This document shows positions 16,029 to 24,048 of a DNA stretch of 36,170 bases, one piece after another. Position 1 is the stretch's first letter, and the number at the start of each line of letters is the position of its first letter. The stretch spans positions 1 to 36,170 of the forward strand of contig JASGCX010000041.1 in NCBI GenBank assembly GCA_030053925.1, in the 5' to 3' direction. Under the pieces are notes generated by a model. That model was given only the letters and a program-made list of their open reading frames with translations, did not search any database and was not told where the DNA came from. The position numbers were made by a program, and so were the translations under genes. This stretch comes from Flavobacterium sp. GTDB lineage: Bacteria > Bacteroidota > Bacteroidia > Chitinophagales > Chitinophagaceae.

Positions 16029-17306
16029 TCAATGCTCATTTTTTTCGTTTCTAAATAAGCCTTTGTACAGCAGCCTTAAACTTTGGTCTCTTGTAAAGTA
16101 TTTGTACACCCAGTTAATAAATATTTGCAAACGATTCTTTACGCCAAGTATCAGCATTAAATGCAAGCCCATCCACACCAGCCATGCAAAAAATCCGCTG
16201 AAATGAATTTTAGGATTTGGAATATCTACTACAGCTAAATGTCTGCCCACAGTTGCCATACTGCCTTTGTCATCGTATTCAAATTCGTTTAAAAAATGGC
16301 TATTGCCTGTTACCATGCGCTTAATATTGGTAGCCAAATTTTTTGCTTGATTAATAGCCACATTAGCTACTTGCGGATGACCTTTAGGATATTTTGGTGT
16401 TTCCATAAACGCAACATCGCCCAAAACATAAATATTTTCAAAACCTTGCATGCGATTGGTTCTGTTAACTTTGATTCTATTTCCACGAACAATTAATTCA
16501 TTATCAATGCCTTGAGGCACATTACCTTTTATTCCTGCTGACCAAATAACCGTTTTACTCGCAATAATTCTACCGTCTCTTAGTGTTACGGTATTGCCAT
16601 CAAATTTGTCTAACGCAGAACCATTTTGCACAATTACCCCCAATTCTTGTAAATACTGCTTTGCTTCTACTTGGCTTTTTTCGCTCATTGGTCCAAGCAA
16701 TTCAGGTGAATTTTCTAGCAAATAGATTTTCATTTTACTAAAATCTAAATCTGGATAATCTTTTGGTAAAATATCATTACGCATTTCTGCAATAGCACCG
16801 CTTACTTCTACACCTGTGGCACCGCCACCAACTACCACAATGCTTAATTGTTGCTCTAAAGCTGCTGCGTCTTTTATTTCAAGGGCATCTTCAAGGTTTT
16901 GAATTAATTTTTGCTTTAATTGTAGTGCTTCAACGGTACTTTTCATTGGAAAAGCTAATTTTTTCAAATTATCGTTGCCCAAAAAGTTGGTATCTGCACC
17001 AGTTGCTAGCACCAAAATATCGTAGTATAAAATCCCAATATCGGTAGTAATTGTGTTGTCTTTTGCGTTTACTGTTTGCAATTCTGCCAGTCTAATAGAC
17101 ACATTTTTGCTATTATGAAACACTTTACGCAATGGAAATGAAATATTGCTAGCATCTAAACCTGCTGTTGCTACCTGGTAAAATAGCGGCTGAAATTGGT
17201 GGTAATTATTTTTATCAATTAGCAATACATTAATGCCTGCTTTATTATTTAGTCTTCTTGCAAGTTGCAATCCTGCAAAACCTGCACCTACTATTATTAC
17301 TTTCAT
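16029..17306 (-). CDS. ndh: Type II NADH:quinone oxidoreductase (NDH-2)
   Basis: NDH-2 passes electrons from NADH to quinone at the inner membrane without pumping protons. The 425-residue product begins with the FAD-binding dinucleotide fold VGAGFAGLQLARRL (GAGFAG at residues 7-12). A second, NADH-binding fold VVVGGGATGVEVSGAIAEM follows near residue 160, and VLGDVAFMETPKYP (FAD-binding) and NVAINQAKNLA come later. The C-terminal segment GFFAWLVWMGLHLMLILGVK, followed by amphipathic helices, is the membrane anchor. I chose the start at 17306 because the flavin fold begins immediately and a TAGTTTTG box (17342-17349, minus strand) lies between it and the longer in-frame start at 17363. Confidence 0.9.
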   Translation of the reverse strand: MKVIIVGAGFAGLQLARRLNNKAGINVLLIDKNNYHQFQPLFYQVATAGLDASNISFPLRKVFHNSKNVSIRLAELQTVNAKDNTITTDIGILYYDILVLATGADTNFLGNDNLKKLAFPMKSTVEALQLKQKLIQNLEDALEIKDAAALEQQLSIVVVGGGATGVEVSGAIAEMRNDILPKDYPDLDFSKMKIYLLENSPELLGPMSEKSQVEAKQYLQELGVIVQNGSALDKFDGNTVTLRDGRIIASKTVIWSAGIKGNVPQGIDNELIVRGNRIKVNRTNRMQGFENIYVLGDVAFMETPKYPKGHPQVANVAINQAKNLATNIKRMVTGNSHFLNEFEYDDKGSMATVGRHLAVVDIPNPKIHFSGFFAWLVWMGLHLMLILGVKNRLQIFINWVYKYFTRDQSLRLLYKGLFRNEKNEH

Positions 17307-17341
17307 GTATCTTTTTTTTAGTATCGTAAAATTTGACTTCA

Positions 17342-17349
17342 CAAAACTA
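17342..17349 (-). promoter_or_regulatory. -7 promoter box TAGTTTTG of ndh
   Basis: The minus strand reads TAGTTTTG, a full TAnnTTTG match 35 bases upstream of the chosen start at 17306. It argues against the longer reading frame start at 17363, which would precede it. Confidence 0.5.
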
Positions 17350-17449
17350 TACAAAACTTTCAATAATTACTGAAAGTTTCAAAAATAATTTTCTTCATTC
17401 TTAAATTTAACAGACAAATTAGCATATTTGCATGAATAAATGATAACAA

Positions 17450-18706
17450 ATGCAGGTATATAAATTTGGGGGTGCTAGTGTAAACAGCGTTGAGCGCATA
17501 CAAAACCTAGGTAAAATTTTACAAAATAAAACTGATAATGAGCCACTTATGGTAATTATTTCTGCAATGGGCAAAACTACCAATGCACTAGAAAAAGTTG
17601 CTGAAGTATTTTTTAGTGGCGATACTGACAATGCTTTACGCCTTTTTGAAGTTATTAAACAGCAGCATTTAACTACTGCAAAATTTTTGTTGGTTACGCA
17701 TTACAACGCTTGCTATACCTTATTAAACGACTTTTTTACTGAGATAGAATGGCTTTTACACGATAAACCTGTAAGAGAATTTGACTATTATTATGATCAA
17801 ATTGTTTGTATTGGCGAATTACTAAGCACTGCTATTGTTAGTTTTTATTTTAATGAAATTGGAGTTGCCAATACTTGGCTTGATGTAAGAGATATTGTAC
17901 GTACTGATAATAATTTTAGAGATGCAATTATTGATTGGGCAAAAACCAAGACGGCAGTTAGCAGCTTAAATTTTGCTACCGATAATATCTTTTTAACCCA
18001 AGGTTTTATAGGTGCTACAGATGATAATGAAAGCACGACACTTGGCAGAGAAGGTAGCGATTTTACGGCAGCAATTTTTGCTAACTTACTGAATGCGAGT
18101 AGTTTAACTATTTGGAAAGATGTTGCAGGTGTGATGAATGTAGACCCAAAACAATTTCCAGATGCTGAATTAATACCAGAATTAAGCTTTGAAGAAGTAA
18201 TTGAGATGGCATATTATGGTGCACAAGTAATTCACCCAAAAACCATAAAACCGCTACAAAACAAAGGCATACCATTACACGTAAAATGCTTTTTAGATAT
18301 TAATTTGCCTGGTACTACTATTGGTCAAAAACTTGTAAAGCATTTACCACCAATTATTGTTGTAAAAAATCAACAGGCATTACTAACCTTGCATAGTCAA
18401 GACTTTTCATTTGTAGGTGAGCAGCCAATGATTGAATTGTATAAAATATTTAGCCAATTAAAAATTAAAGCAAATGTAATTCAAACTGAAGCCATTAGCT
18501 TACAAATTTGCCTTGATGATAGGAAAGAAAAAATAGAACAATTAGCACTAGCAGCTTCTACCCTTTTTGATATTCAAGTGACTAAGAATTTAACCTTATT
18601 AACCATTAGGCATTACAACGAGGCTATTTTAGAGCAATTAACAGCAGGTAAGCAAATATTATTACTTCAAAAAACGCCAGAAACTGTGCAGGTTTTGTAT
18701 GGATAG
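17450..18706 (+). CDS. lysC: Aspartate kinase (monofunctional)
   Basis: Aspartate kinase phosphorylates aspartate, the first step towards lysine, threonine, methionine and diaminopimelate. The 418-residue product has the kinase signature KFGGASV at residues 5-11, SAMGKTTNALE, and TTLGREGSDFTAAIFANLL. The substrate-binding segment WKDVAGVMNVDPKQF, EELSFEEVIE-like residues and YYGAQVIHPKTIKPLQ come next. The C-terminal 110 residues fit tandem ACT regulatory domains, with SFVGEQPMIELYKIFSQLKI, and allosteric feedback by an end product is inferred. No homoserine dehydrogenase is fused. The stop is only four bases from the end of the convergent L,D-transpeptidase-like gene. The upstream CATATTTG (17423-17430) is one base off the -7 consensus. 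Confidence 0.9.
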   Translation: MQVYKFGGASVNSVERIQNLGKILQNKTDNEPLMVIISAMGKTTNALEKVAEVFFSGDTDNALRLFEVIKQQHLTTAKFLLVTHYNACYTLLNDFFTEIEWLLHDKPVREFDYYYDQIVCIGELLSTAIVSFYFNEIGVANTWLDVRDIVRTDNNFRDAIIDWAKTKTAVSSLNFATDNIFLTQGFIGATDDNESTTLGREGSDFTAAIFANLLNASSLTIWKDVAGVMNVDPKQFPDAELIPELSFEEVIEMAYYGAQVIHPKTIKPLQNKGIPLHVKCFLDINLPGTTIGQKLVKHLPPIIVVKNQQALLTLHSQDFSFVGEQPMIELYKIFSQLKIKANVIQTEAISLQICLDDRKEKIEQLALAASTLFDIQVTKNLTLLTIRHYNEAILEQLTAGKQILLLQKTPETVQVLYG

Positions 18707-18710
18707 TTTA

Positions 18711-19460
18711 TTATAAAGCCACATATTCGCCCTTCTTGTTTACAGCAATTAGGGGTAATTTTTTATGTAATTCAAAATATTCGTAAACCTCTCTTAACTG
18801 CTTGATAAACAGTTGATAGTCTTTATCATCTTTACTCGCTTTTGCAAGATAATCGGCACTTTTGGCCACATTAAATCTTGCAGGAAAAATGTGTACAGGA
18901 ATAAAATCCTCACCCACATTTTTTGCCATAGCAGTAATTAAAAATAATTCTTCTATAGGATCGTTTTGAATAGGTATGCAACCAACCGTAGTGCAACTGC
19001 CATGTATATAAATTTCATTACCTGGTTTTGTACTATCGCTTAACAACAAATCTGCTGCATTTGGGTAATTAATACCAAGTGCTAAATGGTAGCTGCTGCT
19101 GGGTCTAAACTCGTTTACACAATAAAAACCTTCTGGTACTTGATAATCGCCCTCAATTCTTTTTGGGCCCATAGCACCGCTAAGGGCACAAATTTTATAC
19201 GTTTTCAATAATTTGTAAGGTTCTTTATTTGTGTTTCGTACCCAAACCTCTAACTGGCTATCGTATTTAAAGCTGCGTATATACACTTGTTTGGCAGGCC
19301 ATTGCAGGTTGGCTTTTTCAAATTGTTTTTTTAGTGTATCTTCTTTTGTTTTTAATGCATTTGCAACTTTTGAGTTGCTTCGCTGTGCTTCTATAAATGA
19401 AGTTTGCGCAAATGTGGTTGCCAAACAAAAACAAGTGATTAAAAACAAAAGGTATTTCAT
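18711..19460 (-). CDS. YkuD-type L,D-transpeptidase-family protein (secreted)
   Basis: The 249-residue product has a signal peptide (MKYLLFLITCFCLATTFAQ) and a YkuD-like domain with GNEIYIHGSCTTVGCIPIQN. This fits the catalytic HGx(n)GC motif, with His153 and the nucleophile candidate Cys161. The family forms 3-3 peptidoglycan cross-links or attaches proteins to the wall in the periplasm. The protein belongs to the Bacteroidota subgroup annotated as murein L,D-transpeptidase or YafK-like; actual transpeptidase activity is inferred. A charged helical tail follows the domain. It converges on the aspartate kinase gene with a four-base gap and no visible terminator between them. Confidence 0.82.
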   Translation of the reverse strand: MKYLLFLITCFCLATTFAQTSFIEAQRSNSKVANALKTKEDTLKKQFEKANLQWPAKQVYIRSFKYDSQLEVWVRNTNKEPYKLLKTYKICALSGAMGPKRIEGDYQVPEGFYCVNEFRPSSSYHLALGINYPNAADLLLSDSTKPGNEIYIHGSCTTVGCIPIQNDPIEELFLITAMAKNVGEDFIPVHIFPARFNVAKSADYLAKASKDDKDYQLFIKQLREVYEYFELHKKLPLIAVNKKGEYVAL

Positions 19461-19669
19461 TAGCCGAAAGTAAAAGTTTCTGTTTTAAGTAGCTTTAAAG
19501 TTTTGTAAACATCTGTTAATAGTGTGTTTATTGGCAAAAAGCTTTGCATATTTTAGGGTTAATAGATATTTGTGGAAGTAACATTCTTTGAAAGCTATAC
19601 TGTTATTAGCTTTTTTGGAAATAAAAGGTACTGAATGATGTTTTCTATTTGTCTAATGTTTGTATTAGA

Positions 19670-20620
19670 TTAAACCAAACCTTTAGTGCTCAAATATCTT
19701 TCTGCATCAAGGGCAGCCATACAACCACTACCTGCGGCTGTAACTGCTTGGCGATAGTTTTTGTCTTGCACATCACCTGCTGCAAAAATCCCTTCAAGGT
19801 TTGTTTTAGATGTACCAGGTATAGTGTTGATGTAACCAGTTTCATCCATATCAATAAAGCCTTTAAAAATATTGCTGTTTGGTTTGTGCCCTATTGCTAC
19901 AAAAAAACCACTAATGGGTACTTCTTGTGTGCTATTGTTTAAGCGGTTTTTAATACGCACAGCTTCTACTTTATGCTCGCCTAATACCTCATCGGTTTCG
20001 CAGCTCCAATATATTTTAATATTTGATGTAGCCAAAACTCTATCTTGCATTACCTTACTTGCACGCATTTGTTCACTACGTACTATCATGTGTACGGTGG
20101 TACAAAGTTTTGATAAATACATCGCTTCTTCCGCCGCAGTATCGCCGGCACCTACAATAGCCACTTCTTTACCTCTAAAGAAAAAGCCATCACACACCGC
20201 ACAAGCACTTACACCAAAACCATTTAAACGTTCTTCACTTGGTAAACCAAGCCATTTAGCCGATGCACCTGTTGAAATAATAATCGAATCAGCCTCAATC
20301 CATTTTTCCTCGTCAATTTGTACACGGTAAGGTTGTTGGCTAAAATCAACTTTAGTAGCCAAGCCATAACGAATATCTGCACCCATTCTAGCGGCTTGTT
20401 TCTCAAAGTTTATCATCATTTCGGGCCCTTGTATGCCGTCAGCATAGCCTGGATAGTTTTCTACTTCTGTAGTAATTGTTAATTGACCACCCGGTTGAAT
20501 ACCTTGGTACAACACAGGTTTCATATTTGCACGAGCGGCATAAATAGCTGCAGTGTAACCTGCTGGGCCACTACCAATAATTAATACATGTACTTTTTCT
20601 ATTGCCTCATTTATTGCCAT
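19670..20620 (-). CDS. trxB: Thioredoxin-disulfide reductase
   Basis: TrxB reduces thioredoxin with NADPH through FAD and a redox-active cysteine pair. The 316-residue product shows the FAD-binding GSGPAGYTAAIYAARA near residue 15, GGQLTITTEVENYPG, and the redox motif CAVCDG with Cys140 and Cys143. The NADPH-binding VGAGDTAAEEAMYL and the C-terminal GIFAAGDVQDKNYRQAVTAAGSGCMAA segments follow in the standard order. The length is typical of the low-molecular-weight bacterial enzyme. A TATTTTTG box lies 20 bases upstream. It is a single gene with no thioredoxin adjacent. Confidence 0.95.
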   Translation of the reverse strand: MAINEAIEKVHVLIIGSGPAGYTAAIYAARANMKPVLYQGIQPGGQLTITTEVENYPGYADGIQGPEMMINFEKQAARMGADIRYGLATKVDFSQQPYRVQIDEEKWIEADSIIISTGASAKWLGLPSEERLNGFGVSACAVCDGFFFRGKEVAIVGAGDTAAEEAMYLSKLCTTVHMIVRSEQMRASKVMQDRVLATSNIKIYWSCETDEVLGEHKVEAVRIKNRLNNSTQEVPISGFFVAIGHKPNSNIFKGFIDMDETGYINTIPGTSKTNLEGIFAAGDVQDKNYRQAVTAAGSGCMAALDAERYLSTKGLV

Positions 20621-20640
20621 ATAACTTCTTTAAAGAGTTG

Positions 20641-20648
20641 CAAAAATA
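20641..20648 (-). promoter_or_regulatory. -7 promoter box TATTTTTG of trxB
   Basis: The minus strand reads TATTTTTG, a full TAnnTTTG match 20 bases upstream of the trxB start. Confidence 0.5.
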
Positions 20649-20801
20649 TTGTTTGATAGTTTCTTGTGGGTTTTTAAAATCAACATTTGTGGGTAAACAC
20701 GTTTCGATTGCTGGAAAATTACAAGCTGGCATCATTTTGCATAATACGAAATAGTTAACACAACCTATCTACTAATCAATGCTTTCAACACTTATATTTA
20801 C

Positions 20802-22688
20802 ATGCTTGTTACTAATTTTTTGCCATTACAAATGTTTAGCCAGTTTTATTTAGTTGTGTTACGTGCTTGCATTGTGTGCTTCTTGGCTACAATAGTGGTA
20901 ACTATTGGCATTGCACAACCTAAAAAAGCAGCTACACTTGATACTTTTTTTCTAGCAAAAAAGAAAGGAGTACTTGGTAAAATTGGCCGATTAGTGTCTA
21001 TCGATTCACCAAACGATACCATTGGGGCAACTATCAATAATATTGATCCATTTATTATTTTCAAAGATAAAAAAATTAATCATATTAAGGTTACTAATAT
21101 CACTTTTGGAGGCTCGGTAAATGATACAAGCACTATGCATAAATCTTTGTTTTTTAGATTAGCAGATAATTTGCACGTAGTAACCAAAGAAAAAATTATT
21201 CGCAACAATTTGTTTTTTAAAGAAGGCGATAGATTGTTCCCCAATTTAGTGGCTGACAATGAGCGCTTTTTACGTGACCTAAGCTATATACAAGATGCTA
21301 GAATTTTAGTACAACCATGTGTAATTGATAAAAATGCAGTAGACATTGTGGTGGTTTATAAAGATGTGTTTTCAATTAGTGGCACTGGTAGCGCCTCGCC
21401 ACGTAATGGGTATTTAGAAGTGAAAGAAGATAATTTTATGGGGCAAGCACAACGCATTATTGCTAGGCAGTACTACGATTTAGATAGAAGTAAAAAATAT
21501 GGTATTGGGTTAGAATATACCAAGCGCAACATTAAGGGTACTTTTGTTGATTTTACTATTGGTTACAGCGATATTGCACCGGCATTTAATAGCGGTCGTA
21601 GAGAAGAAACCGTTTTTTATACAAGATTTGAAATGCCATTAGTTAGCCCTTATTCATTGTGGACGGGCTTAATAGAAAATACAATTCACGCCACTACTAA
21701 CAGGTATGTAAGCGACTCGTTGTTTAACAGCGATTTTAACTATCAGTTTAGGCAGGTAGATGCATGGGTAGGGTATAATATTTCTGGTAAATTGGCTAAC
21801 GACGAAGGCACTGTACGTAAAACCAAGCATTTTTTAGCTTTAAGAGGTACAGCACGTAAATTTTTTCAAACACCAAGTGTTTACCATGATAGATATGTAT
21901 ATCAATATGCCAATTTAACGAGTGTGCTTGCATCGTACACTATTTTTAAGCAAGAATATTATCGTACTAATTTCTTGTATGGCTTTGGTAGAAATGAGGA
22001 CATTCCCGAAGGGTTCAATTATTCGTTAATAGCCGGATGGGCCGATAGAAGCGATGTTTCTAGAGCCTACTTAGGTTTCGATTTTCAACGTAATTATTTT
22101 ACTAGCAAGAAAAATTATTTTAACTACACTTTACGAGTTGGCAGCTATTTAAACAAAAAAAAATTGCAAGATGTGGGAATAGTTTTAGGCGCAGAAAGCT
22201 TTACCAAATTGCGTAAAATAGCCAACAGCAGATGGTTTATAAGGCATTTTATTAATGGCAGTATATCGCAGCAATACCAACGCAGTTTAGATGAACCAAT
22301 ACGTTTAAATAGCGAATTTGGTATTGAGCAATTTAGCAACGATTCTGCAACACTTGCCGATATGCGTTTAACTATTGGTTGTACATCGGTGTTTTATAAT
22401 ACTTGGAAATTATCGGGCTTTAGTTTTGCACCGTTTCTTTTTACCAATTTATCGTACCTAAAACCAATTGGCTTCAATTTTAATAAGGGCGACATTTATG
22501 GCACTTTTGGTGCCGGCATAAGAAGCCGCAACGAAAACTTAATTTTTGGTACCATGGAATTAAAGGCATTTTATTACCCACGTACCACTATTAACATGAA
22601 TCCTTGGAATATTACATTTACTACCGACTTAGGTTTTAAATACAATAGTCAGTATGTAAAAAGGCCCGATTTTGTAAACCTAAATTAA
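20802..22688 (+). CDS. Omp85-superfamily (BamA/TamA-like) outer-membrane protein
   Basis: The product (628 residues from this ATG) has a hydrophobic N-terminal signal sequence ending near GIAQ. One POTRA-like module follows (INHIKVTNITFGGSVNDTST through ILVQPCVIDKNAVDIVVVYKDVFS), and then a long beta-barrel region rich in alternating aromatic residues. The phrase FFKEGDRLFPNLVADNERFLRDLSYIQDARI is the POTRA pattern of this superfamily. An internal ATG at 20832 (MFSQFYLVVLRACIVCFLA) gives a more compact signal peptide and may be the true start; a near-consensus TATATTTA box at 20793-20800 lies upstream. Substrate and partners are unknown. With one POTRA it is unlikely to be the housekeeping BamA. 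Confidence 0.7.
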   Translation: MLVTNFLPLQMFSQFYLVVLRACIVCFLATIVVTIGIAQPKKAATLDTFFLAKKKGVLGKIGRLVSIDSPNDTIGATINNIDPFIIFKDKKINHIKVTNITFGGSVNDTSTMHKSLFFRLADNLHVVTKEKIIRNNLFFKEGDRLFPNLVADNERFLRDLSYIQDARILVQPCVIDKNAVDIVVVYKDVFSISGTGSASPRNGYLEVKEDNFMGQAQRIIARQYYDLDRSKKYGIGLEYTKRNIKGTFVDFTIGYSDIAPAFNSGRREETVFYTRFEMPLVSPYSLWTGLIENTIHATTNRYVSDSLFNSDFNYQFRQVDAWVGYNISGKLANDEGTVRKTKHFLALRGTARKFFQTPSVYHDRYVYQYANLTSVLASYTIFKQEYYRTNFLYGFGRNEDIPEGFNYSLIAGWADRSDVSRAYLGFDFQRNYFTSKKNYFNYTLRVGSYLNKKKLQDVGIVLGAESFTKLRKIANSRWFIRHFINGSISQQYQRSLDEPIRLNSEFGIEQFSNDSATLADMRLTIGCTSVFYNTWKLSGFSFAPFLFTNLSYLKPIGFNFNKGDIYGTFGAGIRSRNENLIFGTMELKAFYYPRTTINMNPWNITFTTDLGFKYNSQYVKRPDFVNLN

Positions 22689-22820
22689 TGCTAGCACACA
22701 CATAACCCAATAGCAATAGGCTCTATGCTTTGGGCAAGCAAAAAAATATTAGCACATAAATTTACCCAAGTACTTTTACCGCACATCATAAAACACGTAT
22801 AAATCAAACAAAAATCACAA

Positions 22821-22828
22821 TATATTCG
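22821..22828 (+). promoter_or_regulatory. -7 promoter box TATATTCG of the DUF2911 gene
   Basis: TATATTCG, the TAnnTTCG variant, lies 24 bases upstream of the ATG at 22853. Confidence 0.4.
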
Positions 22829-22852
22829 TCATTCTAAAAATCAAACAAACAC

Positions 22853-23365
22853 ATGAAAAAAGTTATCGCATCTCTTCTATTTGTAAGTTTATTTGCAAGT
22901 TCATTTGTAATGGCGCAAGACAAGCCAAAACCTAGCCCCGCAATGCGTACAGAAACTACTATTGCTAGTGGCGCAACTGTAAAAATTAATTACAATGCAC
23001 CTTCGGTAAAAGGTAGAACCATTGGTACCAACCTAGAGCCAATGGCTGGCAAAGTATGGCGCACTGGTGCAAATGATGCCACCACTATAGAATTAAGTAA
23101 AGATGTAACCGTTGAAGGCAAACCATTACCTGCCGGCAAATACAGTTTATTTACATTGGTAAATGGTGAAGATTGGACAATCATTATAAACAAAACTGCT
23201 AAACAATGGGGGGCTTTTAACTACAAAGAAGCCGATGACGTTTTGCGTGTAACTGTAAAAGCTAGTAAAGACAGCTTTACAGAACAATTTAAAATTGATG
23301 CTAACGCAAATGGCACTGTTACAATGTTATGGGGCAACAATAAAGTGAGTTTCGCAATCAAATAA
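22853..23365 (+). CDS. Secreted DUF2911-domain protein
   Basis: The 170-residue product begins with a signal peptide (residues 1-21, ending VMAQ). It is then almost entirely a DUF2911 domain, with INYNAPSVKGRTIG, KVWRTGANDATTIELSKDV, PLPAGKYSLFTL and WTIIINKTAKQWGAF. The domain is common in Bacteroidota periplasmic or surface proteins and has no established biochemical role; the W-R-x-G-A-N-x-A-T pattern is the family hallmark. It stands alone with its own promoter box and a shared terminator. Confidence 0.85.
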   Translation: MKKVIASLLFVSLFASSFVMAQDKPKPSPAMRTETTIASGATVKINYNAPSVKGRTIGTNLEPMAGKVWRTGANDATTIELSKDVTVEGKPLPAGKYSLFTLVNGEDWTIIINKTAKQWGAFNYKEADDVLRVTVKASKDSFTEQFKIDANANGTVTMLWGNNKVSFAIK

Positions 23366-23392
23366 ATTGTAACCGCAAAAAATTCTTAAAAC

Positions 23393-23426
23393 AAAAAGCG
23401 ATGGTCATTTAGAGCATCGCTTTTTT
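23393..23426. terminator. Shared terminator between the DUF2911 and GtrA-like genes
   Basis: AAAAAGCGATG (23393-23403) pairs with CATCGCTTTTT (23415-23425) around an 11-base loop, with an extra T. A and T runs on both sides allow function for both convergent genes. Confidence 0.85.
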
Positions 23427-23473
23427 GGTGCAAATCACTTCTCACAAATCCTCATCGGTAATTTGTGGTTCAT

Positions 23474-23989
23474 TTAATCATCCACCACCGTTTTAAACGT
23501 AAAATGCTTTTGAGAAATATAGCTAAAGCTAACCACCAATAACGTAGTTATAATTTTAGATACAAAAAAAGACCAAACAAAAAGGTTTACAAATATTTTT
23601 AAGAAGCCGTAGTTAAGCATTAGGCATATAAATACAATAAACAAATATTTGGCTAGTTGAGTAGATTTTTTTGAACTTGTTTCTTGAAAAACAATGTATC
23701 TGTTAAAATAAAAACCAATAGGGAAAGTAAAACTAAAACTAAATAAAAAAGCCGCAATTGGCGCTTCGATAGCTAGTTTTGGAAGAACAGTTGCAAAGGG
23801 TACAAATAATGCGTTATTAAAAATAAAATGATACGCAAAAATACTCAGCCCAATATCTAGCAAGGTATTAAACCCACCACAAGCCGCATAACGATAGGTT
23901 TGCAAAGGCATAATCTTTTTAAACAACGGATAAAAGAAATCTACAACTGTTAAAATTAAATTGCGAAACTGTTGATGTAATTGCTTCAT
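23474..23989 (-). CDS. GtrA-family membrane protein
   Basis: The 171-residue product has four predicted transmembrane segments. It carries the GtrA/DPMS pattern YRYAACGGFNTLLDIGLSIFA near the first helix, FPIGFYFNRYIVF between helices 2 and 3, and a final helix before SYISQKHFTF. GtrA proteins are thought to flip or position polyprenyl-linked sugars for glycan decoration; the substrate here is unknown. I chose the start at 23989 because the upstream in-frame ATGs (such as 24037) encode an unconserved leader and crowd the divergent argS promoter. No glycosyltransferase is adjacent. Confidence 0.82.
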   Translation of the reverse strand: MKQLHQQFRNLILTVVDFFYPLFKKIMPLQTYRYAACGGFNTLLDIGLSIFAYHFIFNNALFVPFATVLPKLAIEAPIAAFLFSFSFTFPIGFYFNRYIVFQETSSKKSTQLAKYLFIVFICLMLNYGFLKIFVNLFVWSFFVSKIITTLLVVSFSYISQKHFTFKTVVDD

Positions 23990-24019
23990 AAATGGCGGTA
24001 AAGTTAAGGGCATAACAGT

Positions 24020-24027
24020 TAGATTTG
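24020..24027 (+). promoter_or_regulatory. -7 promoter box TAGATTTG of argS
   Basis: TAGATTTG is a full TAnnTTTG match, 21 bases upstream of the argS ATG at 24049. Confidence 0.5.
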
Positions 24028-24048
24028 TAGCCCACAAATGTTAAGAAT

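Noticed and set aside
20802-22688. Housekeeping BamA
   Set aside because: Only one POTRA-like module is visible and the protein is shorter than BamA, so I left the gene unnamed.
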